In this document: positions 33,213 to 42,888 of the stretch, in pieces
Layout: each line of letters starts with the position of its first letter
How positions within the stretch are numbered: position 1 is the stretch's first letter
Assembly (NCBI RefSeq): GCF_052119705.1
Contig: NZ_JBGQOP010000004.1
Span: 101,003 to 165,002 of the forward strand
Origin: Oceanimonas sp052119705
GTDB lineage: Bacteria; Pseudomonadota; Gammaproteobacteria; Enterobacterales; Aeromonadaceae
Direction of reading: 5' to 3'
Length of the DNA stretch: 64,000 nt
Translations under genes and position numbers: made by a program
Notes under the pieces: generated by a model
What the model was told of the DNA's origin: nothing
The model's input: only the letters and a program-made list of their open reading frames with translations
Database searches by the model: none

Positions 33213-34880
33213 ATGCGTTTATGGCTCTGGGCACTGTTACCTACTTTGCTATTGGCTGGGTGCAATGAAAAAGACGCGAACTTAGCGCACAATAGCCTCT
33301 TATATTGCACGGCCAGCAGTCCGTTAAGCTTTAATCCGCAGCTGGTTATCTCCACCGAAACCCTAGACGCCACCGCGCATCAGATCTATGACCGTTTGTT
33401 GGCGCTAGACCCCGTTAGCCAAGCCGTCGTCCCCGCCTTAGCCAGCCAGTGGCAGCGCAGTGAGGATGGCTTGCGCTACCGTTTTCGTTTGCAGCCCAAT
33501 ATTCGCTTTCATCACACCGACGGGTTTAGCCCAACTCGGGCGCTAACCGCCGACGATGTGGTGTTTAGCTTTACCCGTATTACCGACTCCCAACATCCTT
33601 ATCATCAAATCAGTGGCGGCCGTTATCCCTTTTTTAACGCCATCAACTGGGCGCAGCTGGTTCAGCAGGTACGCGCGATAGACGAGCATGAAGTCGAATT
33701 TGTGCTTAATTATGCCGATGCGGATTTTTTATATTATTTAGCCAGTGATTATGCGGTGATCTTATCTGCCGAATACGGCGCCCAGTTACTGGCCGCCAAC
33801 ACGCCACAACTGCTAGATCAAAAACCCATTGGCACAGGCCCTTTCTTCTTAAGTTTTTATCGCCCAGACGAATTTATTCGTTATCTACGCCATCCTCATT
33901 ATTGGCAAACGGGCAGCAACTTAAATCAATTGGTGTTTGATATCACGCCTAGATCTTCCAAGCGCCTAGCCAAATTATTAGCCGGTGAATGTGATGCCAT
34001 GGCCAACCCCGCCGCCAGCCAGCTAGACGTGATCCAAAACCATACTGATTTAGCGCTCAGTGCCGCCGCCGGCATCAACACCTCGGTATTAGCGCTCAAC
34101 ACTCAAAAACCACCTTTTAATGACATAAGAGTACGTAAAGCCATTAGCCTTGTGATCAATAAAGACAACATAGTGCAGGCTGTGTACTTTGGCCGCGCAA
34201 CCCAAGCCGATAGCCTATTGCCCCCCGCCTTATGGCAGCAGCCAGCTCAGGCGGCAGAAGATACGCCCCCCGCGTTTCCCTCTGAAATGCAAACGACGGA
34301 AAACCACTTTGATCGCCACCACGACTACGAGCAAAATTTAGCAATGGCACGCCAACTAATGGCAGAAGCGGGTTTAAGTGCGGGTGTTAAGATGACGATC
34401 TTGATGCCGGCGGGCTCCCGTACTTATAATCCCGATGGCCTAAAAACGGGCCAATTGTTGCAGCAACAATTAGCTCCCTTAGGCATCAAGCTCACCCTAC
34501 GGGCCTTAGACGAACAAATTTTGTTCACCACATTACTCACCGGCCAGCACGATGCGGTATTGACCGGCTGGTCCGCCGATATTCCCAGCCCCGACAATAT
34601 ATTACGCAACTTACTGAGCTGTCGCGCCATTAGTGCCGGCACGAATGCCAGCCGTTGGTGCAACTCCGCTTTTGATGCCGAATTAAACTTAGCGCTCGTA
34701 GATACTGAGCTTGCTCACCGCCAAGCCTATTACCAGGCGGCACAATATTTGGCTGACCTTGATGTCGCCTTGATCCCCTTGGCACACAGTCAACGGCGCT
34801 TGTCTTATCGACGCTCAGTCTCTGGCTTGCAACTCTTGCCTTACGGCGGCGTTAACTTTCAGCTGTCAGAAAAGGAATAA
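33213..34880 (+). CDS. sapA: SapA peptide-transport substrate-binding lipoprotein
   Basis: A 555-residue family 5 solute-binding protein, component of the SapABCDF transporter linked to antimicrobial peptide resistance and, through SapD, to Trk potassium uptake. I start at MRLWLW (33213, AAGGAT upstream). The signal peptide ends LLLAGCNE, a lipobox, so it should be anchored rather than free in the periplasm. Typical phrases are SPLSFNPQL, LTADDVVFSFTR, GTGPFFL and VRKAISLVINKDNIVQAVYFG. Confidence 0.93.
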   Translation: MRLWLWALLPTLLLAGCNEKDANLAHNSLLYCTASSPLSFNPQLVISTETLDATAHQIYDRLLALDPVSQAVVPALASQWQRSEDGLRYRFRLQPNIRFHHTDGFSPTRALTADDVVFSFTRITDSQHPYHQISGGRYPFFNAINWAQLVQQVRAIDEHEVEFVLNYADADFLYYLASDYAVILSAEYGAQLLAANTPQLLDQKPIGTGPFFLSFYRPDEFIRYLRHPHYWQTGSNLNQLVFDITPRSSKRLAKLLAGECDAMANPAASQLDVIQNHTDLALSAAAGINTSVLALNTQKPPFNDIRVRKAISLVINKDNIVQAVYFGRATQADSLLPPALWQQPAQAAEDTPPAFPSEMQTTENHFDRHHDYEQNLAMARQLMAEAGLSAGVKMTILMPAGSRTYNPDGLKTGQLLQQQLAPLGIKLTLRALDEQILFTTLLTGQHDAVLTGWSADIPSPDNILRNLLSCRAISAGTNASRWCNSAFDAELNLALVDTELAHRQAYYQAAQYLADLDVALIPLAHSQRRLSYRRSVSGLQLLPYGGVNFQLSEKE

Positions 34881-34882
34881 GC

Positions 34883-35845
34883 ATGCTGCTTTATTTATTG
34901 CGTCGGTTCGCGCTACTGCTCAGCACGCTCTTGATGTTAACGCTGGTCGCCTATGCGCTGGAATTTCAGCTGCAAGGTGCGCCGCAGGCTAACTTTATCG
35001 ACGGTTATGGCCAGTTTATCAGCCAGCTGGCTGCCGGTGACTTTGGGGTATCGAGTGTATCTGGCTTGCCGATACTGGGGGCATTAGGCCAATACTTTCC
35101 CGCTACCTTAGAGTTGTGCTTGGCGGCCTTTATTATCTCGTTACTGGTGGGTGTGCCAGCGGGCACCTGGGCGGCGCTGCATTTAAATCGCTGGCAAGAT
35201 GCCACGATTTTAACCGGCACCTTAATCGGTTATTCGGTACCTGTATTTTGGTTAGGCATACTGCTGGTGACGTTTTTTTCACTTAATTTAGGTTGGCTGC
35301 CTGTCTCTGGCCAGCTGAGTTTGCTCTATGATACCCAGCAGGTAACCGGCATCATGACCATAGATACCTTACTCACCGACTCTCCCTATCGCTGGCCGGC
35401 CTTTTTTGATGCACTGAGCCACTTAGTGCTACCCGCCTTGGTGCTCGCCATAGTACCGACCACAGAAGTGATCCGCCAAATTCGCAGTGCGCTGCTAGAC
35501 GTGCTCAAGCAAAACTATATTCGCGCCGCACTCACCAAAGGCTTAAGCGAAAATTACGTGATTTTACGCCACGGCCTGCGTAATGCTTTTCCCATGGCCA
35601 TTCCCACCCTCGGCTTGCAGTTTGGCACTGTGCTGACCTCGGCCATTATGACAGAAGTGGTGTTTGACTGGCCGGGCTTAGGCCGCTGGTTGATCACCAG
35701 CATTGCCTTGCAAGATTATGCCGCCATCAAGGGCGGCACCTTGGCCATCGCGACCTTCACCATAGTCGCCAGCGCCACCATAGAGGTGCTATCAACCTTG
35801 ATATACCCCGCGAGAAGGAGAGCCATTTATGCCAGTCAGGGGTAA
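34883..35845 (+). CDS. sapB: SapB peptide ABC transporter permease
   Basis: A 320-residue inner-membrane permease of the DppB/OppB type: an N-terminal helix, a periplasmic loop, then five helices. The cytosolic EAA loop reads RAALTKGLSENYVILRHGLRNA, which contacts the ATPase subunits. It starts two bases after sapA and overlaps sapC by 17 bases. Confidence 0.94.
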   Translation: MLLYLLRRFALLLSTLLMLTLVAYALEFQLQGAPQANFIDGYGQFISQLAAGDFGVSSVSGLPILGALGQYFPATLELCLAAFIISLLVGVPAGTWAALHLNRWQDATILTGTLIGYSVPVFWLGILLVTFFSLNLGWLPVSGQLSLLYDTQQVTGIMTIDTLLTDSPYRWPAFFDALSHLVLPALVLAIVPTTEVIRQIRSALLDVLKQNYIRAALTKGLSENYVILRHGLRNAFPMAIPTLGLQFGTVLTSAIMTEVVFDWPGLGRWLITSIALQDYAAIKGGTLAIATFTIVASATIEVLSTLIYPARRRAIYASQG

Positions 35846-36722
35846 TATTTATCCAGAAGTGCACATACGCTCTCCCCGAGAGCAAACGTGGGCGGTATTT
35901 AGGCGCAATATGCTCGCCATGGTTGGTTTATGGGGCTTAGGCTTGTTGTCTTTGTTAACCCTGCTCGCTCCTTGGCTCGCGCCATACACGGCCACGGCTC
36001 AATTTAGCGACACCTTGTTGATGCCCCCCTCTTGGGCTGCGAATGGCAACATCGACTTTTTTTTAGGCACAGATGACTTAGGGCGCGATTTATTATCGCG
36101 CCTCATCTATGGCACCCGCCTCACCTTTGGCAATGGGGTACTCTGCGTATTGGTGGCACTTTTAGTGGGCGGGGGTATCGGTATTATCGCCGGCATGAGT
36201 AGGGGCTATCGGGCCAGCCTGCTCAATCATTTACTGGATACCTTCTTATCGATTCCCTCTTTATTACTGGCGATTATCTTGGTCGCTATTTTAGGGCCCA
36301 GTCTACTCAATACCTTGATTGCCATTACCTTAGCGCTCACACCGCAATTTACCCGCGCCATCTACAATGCGGTGTCGAACGAGATGCAAAAAGAATACCT
36401 GACCGCCTTGCGCTTAGATGGCGGCACCCGCTGGCACATGTTGCGCTATGGGGTGCTGCCAAACTTAAGTGACACTATCGTCAGCCAAACCACCCGCGGT
36501 TTATCTGTGGCTATTTTAGATATTACTGCGGTCGGTTTTTTAGGGTTAGGCGCGCAGCCACCCAAACCAGAGTGGGGCACCATGCTGGCCGATGCCATGG
36601 AGTTGGTCTATATCGCGCCTTGGACGGTTGCCTTGCCGGGCTTGGCCATTTTGACTTCGGTGTTGGTGGTAAACATGGTAGGCGAAGGGCTACGCCAAGC
36701 GATTAATGAGGTAATGGACTGA
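35829..36722 (+). CDS. sapC: SapC peptide ABC transporter permease
   Basis: A 297-residue DppC/OppC-type permease. FLGTDDLGRDLLSRLIYGTR precedes the permease domain, and the EAA loop is LRLDGGTRWHMLRYGVLPN. It pairs with SapB to form the channel. Its stop overlaps the sapD start by one base (TGATG). Confidence 0.94.
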   Translation: MPVRGNIYPEVHIRSPREQTWAVFRRNMLAMVGLWGLGLLSLLTLLAPWLAPYTATAQFSDTLLMPPSWAANGNIDFFLGTDDLGRDLLSRLIYGTRLTFGNGVLCVLVALLVGGGIGIIAGMSRGYRASLLNHLLDTFLSIPSLLLAIILVAILGPSLLNTLIAITLALTPQFTRAIYNAVSNEMQKEYLTALRLDGGTRWHMLRYGVLPNLSDTIVSQTTRGLSVAILDITAVGFLGLGAQPPKPEWGTMLADAMELVYIAPWTVALPGLAILTSVLVVNMVGEGLRQAINEVMD

Positions 36723-37744
36723 TGGCGCTACTCGACATTCGCAATCTCACCATAGAAATTGAGACGCCCCAAGGCTGGGTAAAGGCGGTGGATAAATTTA
36801 ATTTAACGCTTAGCAACGGAGAAATACGGGGGCTAGTCGGTGAGTCGGGATCGGGTAAGAGCTTAGTGGCAGAAACCATAGTCGGCATTGCTAAAGAGAC
36901 TTGGCATGTTACGGCCGATCGCCTGCACTTTGATAATATCGACCTCTTGAGTCTAGCGCCCGCCGAGCGGCGGCGCATCATGGGCCGAGATATCGCCATG
37001 GTGTTTCAAGAGCCGTCTAGCTGTTTAGATCCGTCAGAAAAAATCGGCGCTCAGCTGAAAGAAGCCATGCCCGACCGCCAAACCGGTAAAAGTGGTGTTT
37101 GGTGGCAGCGCTGGCATTGGAAACATTGGAACTGGCGTTATAAAGAAGCCCTGTCTTTACTACACAGGGTGGGCATTCGCGACTCACGAGCCGTGATCAA
37201 CGCTTATCCGTTTGAGCTATCAGAAGGCGAATGTCAGAAGGTGATGATTGCCATGGCCATCGCCAACCAGCCCCGACTTTTGATTGCCGATGAGCCGACC
37301 AATGCGCTAGAGGCATCTAATCAGGCGCAAATTTTACGCCAGCTAGAGCGGATAAATAAACTGTCGGGAACGACTATCCTATTAATCAGTAACGATCTCA
37401 CCGCCTTTGCCCAACTCACCAATAACATTACCGTTATGTATTGTGGCCAAGCGGTGGAGTCTGGCAGTCGCGAGCAAGTGCTTACCACACCGCACCATCC
37501 TTATACGGCGGCCCTATTACAGATGATGCCAGACTTAGATGGCAGCTTGCCTCATAAGGCGCGGTTAAACACCTTACCCGGCGCCATACCGCCCCTACAA
37601 AGCTTGCCCATTGGCTGTCGCTTAGGGCCTCGCTGCCCTAACGCCCAGAAAAAATGCGTACAAACACCGCCACTTGCCAAATACAAGGGGCAGAGTTATT
37701 ACTGCCACTTTCCGCTGAATATGCCGGAGCCTAAGACGAAATGA
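36722..37744 (+). CDS. sapD: SapD ABC transporter ATP-binding protein
   Basis: A 340-residue ATPase with Walker A GESGSGKS, Walker B LLIADEPTNAL, and a C-terminal oligopeptide-transporter domain with the cysteine cluster RCPNAQKKC. The signature region reads LSEGECQKVMIAMA, which departs from LSGGQ in the way typical of SapD. In E. coli SapD also supports Trk potassium transport. Overlaps sapF by four bases. Confidence 0.94.
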   Translation: MALLDIRNLTIEIETPQGWVKAVDKFNLTLSNGEIRGLVGESGSGKSLVAETIVGIAKETWHVTADRLHFDNIDLLSLAPAERRRIMGRDIAMVFQEPSSCLDPSEKIGAQLKEAMPDRQTGKSGVWWQRWHWKHWNWRYKEALSLLHRVGIRDSRAVINAYPFELSEGECQKVMIAMAIANQPRLLIADEPTNALEASNQAQILRQLERINKLSGTTILLISNDLTAFAQLTNNITVMYCGQAVESGSREQVLTTPHHPYTAALLQMMPDLDGSLPHKARLNTLPGAIPPLQSLPIGCRLGPRCPNAQKKCVQTPPLAKYKGQSYYCHFPLNMPEPKTK

Positions 37745-38631
37745 GCCAAGCATCTAACGACCTAAGCCCGCTAGAGCGCGCACCCATCAGCCAAAGCTGG
37801 ATGGATCAAGTGCAACCTAAACCCACCACCGGCAGCCAAGTGCCCTTGTTGAAGGTGGATAATCTTAGCCGCAGTTTCGTCACCCACAGCCGTTTTTTTC
37901 GCAAAGTCAGCAAATTTGCCTTCCATCCCTTGTCGTTTACCCTAGACCGTGGCCAAACGTTGGCCATTATGGGCGACTCCGGCTCCGGCAAAAGCACGCT
38001 GGCCAAAGTATTAGCCGGCGTAATGCCGCCGACTCAGGGTAATATCTATATCGATGGTGACAAAATTGAGCCTGGTGATGACAAAAAACGCTGCCAGCTA
38101 ATGCGCATGATTTTTCAAGACCCGAATACCTCGCTCAATCCACGTAGCCATATTGGCAAAATTTTAGAGATGCCACTTAGTCTGAATACCACGCTCGATG
38201 CAGCTCAGCGCCATGAACTGGTACTAGATACATTACGCATGGTGGGTTTATTGCCGGATCACTATCATTTTTACCCGCAAATGATCTCCACCGGCCAAAA
38301 ACAGCGGGTGGCATTAGCGCGAGCTTTGATCTTATCGCCCAATATTATCGTGGCCGATGAAGCCATTTCTAATCTGGATATTTCAGTGCGCTCGCAAATC
38401 ATCAATCTGTTGCTCAGCCTGCAAACGCGTTTAGGATTGTCTTACGTATTTGTCGCCAATGATTTAGGCGTGGTCCGCCACATCAGCGATCAGGTTATTT
38501 TATTACACGACGGCCAAGTCGTTGAAGCCGGCCCCACCCAAAAAGTATTAAACAATCCGCAAAGCGAGCAAGGCCATAGATTGTTGCAAAACTACCACAA
38601 CGAATACCGCTGGCGGCCAAACGAGCAGTGA
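37741..38631 (+). CDS. sapF: SapF ABC transporter ATP-binding protein
   Basis: A 296-residue ATPase with Walker A GDSGSGKST, a signature region ISTGQKQRVALARAL and Walker B IIVADEAISNLD. It is about 30 residues longer than E. coli SapF because of an N-terminal extension before the ABC domain (residues 1-33). Last gene of pspF-sapABCDF; a weak hairpin (38665-38697) lies between it and convergent miaE. Confidence 0.94.
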   Translation: MSQASNDLSPLERAPISQSWMDQVQPKPTTGSQVPLLKVDNLSRSFVTHSRFFRKVSKFAFHPLSFTLDRGQTLAIMGDSGSGKSTLAKVLAGVMPPTQGNIYIDGDKIEPGDDKKRCQLMRMIFQDPNTSLNPRSHIGKILEMPLSLNTTLDAAQRHELVLDTLRMVGLLPDHYHFYPQMISTGQKQRVALARALILSPNIIVADEAISNLDISVRSQIINLLLSLQTRLGLSYVFVANDLGVVRHISDQVILLHDGQVVEAGPTQKVLNNPQSEQGHRLLQNYHNEYRWRPNEQ

Positions 38632-38707
38632 TGTGAAACGAAGGTGTGAGGTAAAAATAGTGCAAAGTGCCAAACTCCGAAATATAAGCTGGCACTTAAC
38701 ATTGCTC

Positions 38708-39490
38708 TTATAACGGGCAACCGCTGTGAAACTTAAAGTCCGCATCCGGAGATTGGATCAACTCAGCTTCAAGCTCTCGAAACAAGGCCACACGGTCTGA
38801 AATATCCTGACCGGTGATTTGCTGGGCCAACGCCAAATAATCTTGGTAATGCCGCGCTTCGGAGCGCAGCAATGAGACATAGAACTTACCGATTTTAGGC
38901 GGGAGATGTGGGGCCAGCTTGGCGAACCGCTCGCAAGAACGCGCCTCAATAAAGGCACAAACGATAAGCTTATCTACCAGGGCTTCTGGCTCAAAGGTTC
39001 TGACTTTTTTTAGCATCATCTTGGCATAGCGTGAAGCAGGTATTGGATCGTACTTAATCTGGTTTTCTTCAATAATTTCTAGCACTTGATAGAAATGGTG
39101 CAGCTCTTCTCTGATCAGTAACACCATCTTATCAATCATATCTTGCCCATAAGCGCAATCTGGACGGGCTTTGATTAACTTTGATAATACGTTCTTGCCC
39201 TTCAAGGTCTCTAAGCACCCCACTCGGGTATAAGCAAACTGCTCATAGGGTTCAATCATCTTAGAGATATCATTAATGCCCTCTGGTGTTAGCGCATAAC
39301 GCTTTAGCAAAAACATGGCACTTTGCGCGGCTTTTAATTCACAGAGTAAATGGTCACGTAAAATGAGGCTTAAGTTTTCGGGCCGCTTGGCTTGTTCGAG
39401 CCAAGCGTCAGGAGTTTCGCAGCGTAAAAAAGCGTGGATCGGCGCCAGCAAGGCAGCAAATTCAGAATCGAGGGAAGGGATGTGCAGCAT
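38708..39490 (-). CDS. miaE: tRNA-(ms2io6A)-hydroxylase MiaE
   Basis: Non-haem di-iron oxygenase that hydroxylates ms2i6A37 in tRNAs reading UNN codons. The 260-residue length fits. Iron ligands are visible in the four-helix bundle: an early E (CELKAAQSAM), REELHHFYQ and EARSCERF, and SEARHYQDY. Its presence implies MiaA and MiaB elsewhere in the genome. Transcribed towards sapF. Confidence 0.95.
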   Translation of the reverse strand: MLHIPSLDSEFAALLAPIHAFLRCETPDAWLEQAKRPENLSLILRDHLLCELKAAQSAMFLLKRYALTPEGINDISKMIEPYEQFAYTRVGCLETLKGKNVLSKLIKARPDCAYGQDMIDKMVLLIREELHHFYQVLEIIEENQIKYDPIPASRYAKMMLKKVRTFEPEALVDKLIVCAFIEARSCERFAKLAPHLPPKIGKFYVSLLRSEARHYQDYLALAQQITGQDISDRVALFRELEAELIQSPDADFKFHSGCPL

Positions 39491-39727
39491 AAGTACCTGT
39501 ACTGAGCTCAGTGGCAGAATAGATATAATGCGCTATTTTAACATTAAGTCGCCTTGGCTGCTCTTGCTGTGCACCTTACTTTTATCCTAATCCCGACTCT
39601 GTGCCACTAATCTTGGCTCTGGCTGGCGCTCTTTTTTGCCATACACCAAGTGTGCGACTGACTTTTTTGATCCAGTTCTCATTTTTATCATTATAGGTAC
39701 ACAAAAAACGGATTTTTTGTCTACAAT

Positions 39728-39758
39728 CGCCATCGAATCGATTGCGTAACCGTTTCGC
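39728..39758. promoter_or_regulatory. Overlapping palindromes, candidate RbsR operator of the rbs operon
   Basis: A 19-bp imperfect palindrome (39728-39746, cgccatcgaatcgattgcg) overlaps a 15-bp one (39744-39758, gcgtaaccgtttcgc) of the LacI-family type with a central CG step. They lie about 60-85 bases before rbsD, next to a TACAAT-like -10 (39722-39727) and downstream of TTGATC-N16-CATTAT (39667-39694). The region from 39491 to 39660 also holds the miaE promoter; nothing else is recognised. Confidence 0.65.
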
Positions 39759-39814
39759 TTGTCGTATTTGGTTAAATTTCTAGAGCCAAAAGACTCTCAA
39801 ACAAGGCGAATTTT

Positions 39815-40234
39815 GTGAAAAAAACCACCTTACTCAACAGCCATTTATCGGCACTGGTCGCCACTGTCGGCCATACTGATGACATAGTGCTGGCCGATGC
39901 CGGCTTGCCCATACCTGCAGGCCCCCAGCGTATCGACCTGGCCGTGAGCCCGGGATTACCGGGACTACTGCCGGTATTTGACGCCGTATTGACCGAGCTG
40001 CAGCTGGAAGGCGTCATCTTGGCGCAAGAGATAGCCACCGCCAGCCCAGAGCTGCATCAGCAGTTATTGGCGCGTATTACCGAAGCCGGGATCGCCCAGG
40101 GTAAAGACATTGCGGTGAGCTATATCAGCCACGAGCAATTCAAGCAAGATACCGCGCAGGCCAAAGCCGTGGTCCGCACCGGCGAATGCACCCCTTACGC
40201 CAATCTGATATTGCGCTGCGGCGTGCCTTTTTGA
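39815..40234 (+). CDS. rbsD: D-ribose pyranase
   Basis: Interconverts beta-pyranose and beta-furanose ribose so that RbsK can act. 139 residues starting with GTG (MKKTTLLNSHLS), with GHTDDIVLADAGLPIP carrying the catalytic Asp-His pair and the C-terminal TGECTPYANLILRCGVPF. First gene of rbsDACBKR. Confidence 0.96.
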   Translation: MKKTTLLNSHLSALVATVGHTDDIVLADAGLPIPAGPQRIDLAVSPGLPGLLPVFDAVLTELQLEGVILAQEIATASPELHQQLLARITEAGIAQGKDIAVSYISHEQFKQDTAQAKAVVRTGECTPYANLILRCGVPF

Positions 40235-40241
40235 GGTGAAC

Positions 40242-41744
40242 ATGCAACCCATACTGTCCCTGACGGGCATAGACAAGGCGTTTCCCGGTGTGAAGGCGCT
40301 GGAGCAAGCCGGGCTTAACGTGTACCCGGGCCAGGTAATGGCGCTGATGGGCGAAAACGGCGCCGGCAAATCCACCATGATGAAGGTGCTGACCGGTATT
40401 TATCAGCCGGACGCGGGCAGCATTGTCTACCGTGGTCAGCCCTGTCGTTTCAAAGGCCCCCGAGACTCGCAACAGGCGGGCATTGGCATTATTCACCAGG
40501 AGCTGAACCTGCTGGATGAGCTGACCATAGCCGAGAATATTTTTCTTGGCCGAGAGCCGGTGAATGCGGTTGGCAAAATCAACTGGACCCAGCTGTATGC
40601 CGATGCTCAGGTGTTGCTTGATCGGCTGCAAATTCGCCAGTCTCCCCGCACCCGACTGGGTGACTTGAGCATTGGCGCCCAGCAAATGGTGGAAATTGCC
40701 AAGGCGTTGTCGTTCAAAGCCGATGTCATCATTATGGATGAACCCACGGACGCCCTGACCGACACCGAAACCCAGGCCTTGTTTCGCGTGATTGAAGAGC
40801 TGCGCGCCGACGGATGCGCCATGGTGTATATCTCGCATCGGTTGCAGGAAATTTTCGATATTTGCGATCGCGTGACCGTGTTGCGCGATGGCAAATGGAT
40901 TGCCGAAGCCGCCGTAAGCGACCTTGATGAAGATCGCCTGATTGAGATGATGGTCGGCCGTAAACTGGAAGAGCAATATCCGCGAATTGCGGTGTCGCAG
41001 GGGTTGGAAGTGCTCAAGGTCGAGAAGTTATGCGCGCTGGGCATCAGTGATGTGAGCTTCAATTTGCATCAGGGTGAAATTCTCGGATTTTCCGGCCTGA
41101 TGGGCGCCGGACGTACCGAGCTGGTGAAAGCCCTCTACGGTGCCGAGCCGCGTACCGGGGGCAAGGTGTGGCTGTCGGGCAAGCCCTATGCAGCCACCCA
41201 TCCCCAGCAAGGACTGGCCGCCGGCATTGCCTATATTTCGGAAGATCGCAAAGGCGATGGCCTGATTCTGGATCTCTCGGTCAAAATCAACATGAGCCTG
41301 TCGGCCTTGGCCGAGTACAGCCGTGGCCCTCAGCTGGATCACCATGCCGAGCGCAGCGCGGTAGACGAGTTCATTAATCTGTTCAAAATCCGTACCCCGG
41401 GGCGCGAGCAACTGATTGGTAACCTGTCCGGTGGCAACCAGCAAAAAGTCGCCATTGCCAAGGGGCTGATGACCCGTCCCAAGGTACTGATCCTGGATGA
41501 ACCGACCCGCGGTGTCGATGTGGGCGCGAAAAAGGAAATCTATCAGCTGATCAACCGTTTTAAACAACAAGGTATGGCCATTATTCTGGTGTCCTCCGAT
41601 ATGCCGGAAGTACTGGGCATGAGTGACCGCATCATGGTGATGCACGAAGGGCGTATTAACGGTGAATTTAACGCCACCACCGCAACTCAAGAACAACTGC
41701 TGGCCGCGGCCGTCGGTAAAACCCACCAAAAGGAACAAGCATGA
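40242..41744 (+). CDS. rbsA: Ribose ABC transporter ATP-binding protein
   Basis: A 500-residue double-ABC ATPase of the monosaccharide type. The first domain has Walker A GENGAGKST and Walker B IIMDEPTDALTD; the second has the usual degenerate Walker A of RbsA (GLMGAGRTEL) with an intact signature LSGGNQQK and LILDEPTRGVDVGAKKE. I chose the ATG at 40242 after GAGGTG; a GTG at 40236 is also in frame. Overlaps rbsC by four bases. Confidence 0.96.
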   Translation: MQPILSLTGIDKAFPGVKALEQAGLNVYPGQVMALMGENGAGKSTMMKVLTGIYQPDAGSIVYRGQPCRFKGPRDSQQAGIGIIHQELNLLDELTIAENIFLGREPVNAVGKINWTQLYADAQVLLDRLQIRQSPRTRLGDLSIGAQQMVEIAKALSFKADVIIMDEPTDALTDTETQALFRVIEELRADGCAMVYISHRLQEIFDICDRVTVLRDGKWIAEAAVSDLDEDRLIEMMVGRKLEEQYPRIAVSQGLEVLKVEKLCALGISDVSFNLHQGEILGFSGLMGAGRTELVKALYGAEPRTGGKVWLSGKPYAATHPQQGLAAGIAYISEDRKGDGLILDLSVKINMSLSALAEYSRGPQLDHHAERSAVDEFINLFKIRTPGREQLIGNLSGGNQQKVAIAKGLMTRPKVLILDEPTRGVDVGAKKEIYQLINRFKQQGMAIILVSSDMPEVLGMSDRIMVMHEGRINGEFNATTATQEQLLAAAVGKTHQKEQA

Positions 41745-42703
41745 TGACGACCGCCAATAACCGCCGCTGGTTCAGCAAGGAGTGGCTGATTGCCCAAAAA
41801 TCATTGATCGCCCTGCTGGTGCTGATTGCCGTGGTGTCGGCCCTGAACCCGAACTTTTTTACCGTCGACAACCTGCTCAATATTTTGCGCCAGACCTCGG
41901 TGAACGCCATTATTGCCGTGGGCATGACCCTGGTGATCCTCACCGCCGGCATCGATTTGAGTGTGGGATCTGTGCTGGCATTATGCGGGGCCTTTGCCGC
42001 CAGCATGGTGTCGATGGAATTGTCCATTTTCATCACCCTGCCGGCGGTGTTGCTGGCAGGCTTTGTTCTGGGTAGCTTCAGTGGCCTGATTGTGGCGAAA
42101 GGCCGAGTGCAGGCCTTTATTGCCACCCTGGTGACCATGACCCTGCTGCGTGGCGTGACCATGGTATATACCGAAGGTCGCCCCATTTCCACCGGCTTTA
42201 CCGATGCTGGAGATGTGTTTGCCTGGTTTGGTACCGGCTATGTGTTTGGCATTCCGGTGCCGGTATGGTTAATGGCCATGACCTTTCTTGGCGCCTGGTA
42301 TCTGCTTAACCACACCCGCTTTGGCCGCTATATTTATGCGGTGGGTGGCAACGAGGCTGCCGCTCGCCTGTCGGGCATCAATGTAGCCCGGGTAAAAATG
42401 GGCGTGTATGCCATTTGTGGCATGCTGTCGGCACTGGCCGCCATTATCGTCACCAGCCGCCTGTCTTCGGCCCAACCCACCGCCGGTACCAGCTACGAGC
42501 TGGACGCCATTGCCGCCGTGGTATTGGGGGGCACCAGCCTGGCCGGTGGCAAGGGAGCCATTATGGGCACCCTGATTGGCGCCCTGATTATCGGCTTCTT
42601 GAACAATGCCCTGAACCTGCTGGACGTGTCGTCTTATTACCAGATGATCGCCAAGGCGACCGTTATTCTGCTGGCCGTGCTGGTCGACAATAAACACAAG
42701 TAA
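41741..42703 (+). CDS. rbsC: Ribose ABC transporter permease
   Basis: A 320-residue inner-membrane permease with eight to ten helices, including VGMTLVILTAGIDLSVGSV and AAVVLGGTSLAGGKG, the BPD-type sugar permease signatures. Codon use is strongly biased to CTG, GCC and GGC, unlike the sap genes upstream. Followed by a hairpin and 7-bp repeats before rbsB. Confidence 0.96.
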   Translation: MMTTANNRRWFSKEWLIAQKSLIALLVLIAVVSALNPNFFTVDNLLNILRQTSVNAIIAVGMTLVILTAGIDLSVGSVLALCGAFAASMVSMELSIFITLPAVLLAGFVLGSFSGLIVAKGRVQAFIATLVTMTLLRGVTMVYTEGRPISTGFTDAGDVFAWFGTGYVFGIPVPVWLMAMTFLGAWYLLNHTRFGRYIYAVGGNEAAARLSGINVARVKMGVYAICGMLSALAAIIVTSRLSSAQPTAGTSYELDAIAAVVLGGTSLAGGKGAIMGTLIGALIIGFLNNALNLLDVSSYYQMIAKATVILLAVLVDNKHK

Positions 42704-42780
42704 TGTGATGGGTTCTGTGGTCGGCTTGCTTAAAGATAAAGATCTCTCGCAACGGAATCCACGGAACAATTGAAAAAGCA

Positions 42781-42855
42781 GGGGTTAGGGATTTGTGATT
42801 GGTGAATTCCAACCACTAATCCCTAATCCCCAGTCCCCAGTCCCCAGTCCCCAAT
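42781..42855. repeat. Hairpin and 7-bp tandem repeats between rbsC and rbsB
   Basis: A long imperfect hairpin pairs ggggttagggatt (42781-42793) with aatccctaatcccc (42818-42831). Its 3' arm merges with six 7-bp units (cactaat, ccctaat, three ccccagt, ccccaat; 42814-42855). In transport operons an intercistronic stem here often protects upstream mRNA or favours binding-protein expression; that role is inference. Confidence 0.8.
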
Positions 42856-42888
42856 AAGAACGCTTCGCCATTATTAAGGAAACGCATC

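Noticed and set aside
38665..38697. Strong terminator between sapF and miaE
   Set aside because: The 8-bp stem has a 17-base loop and no T-run, so I keep it only as a weak hairpin.
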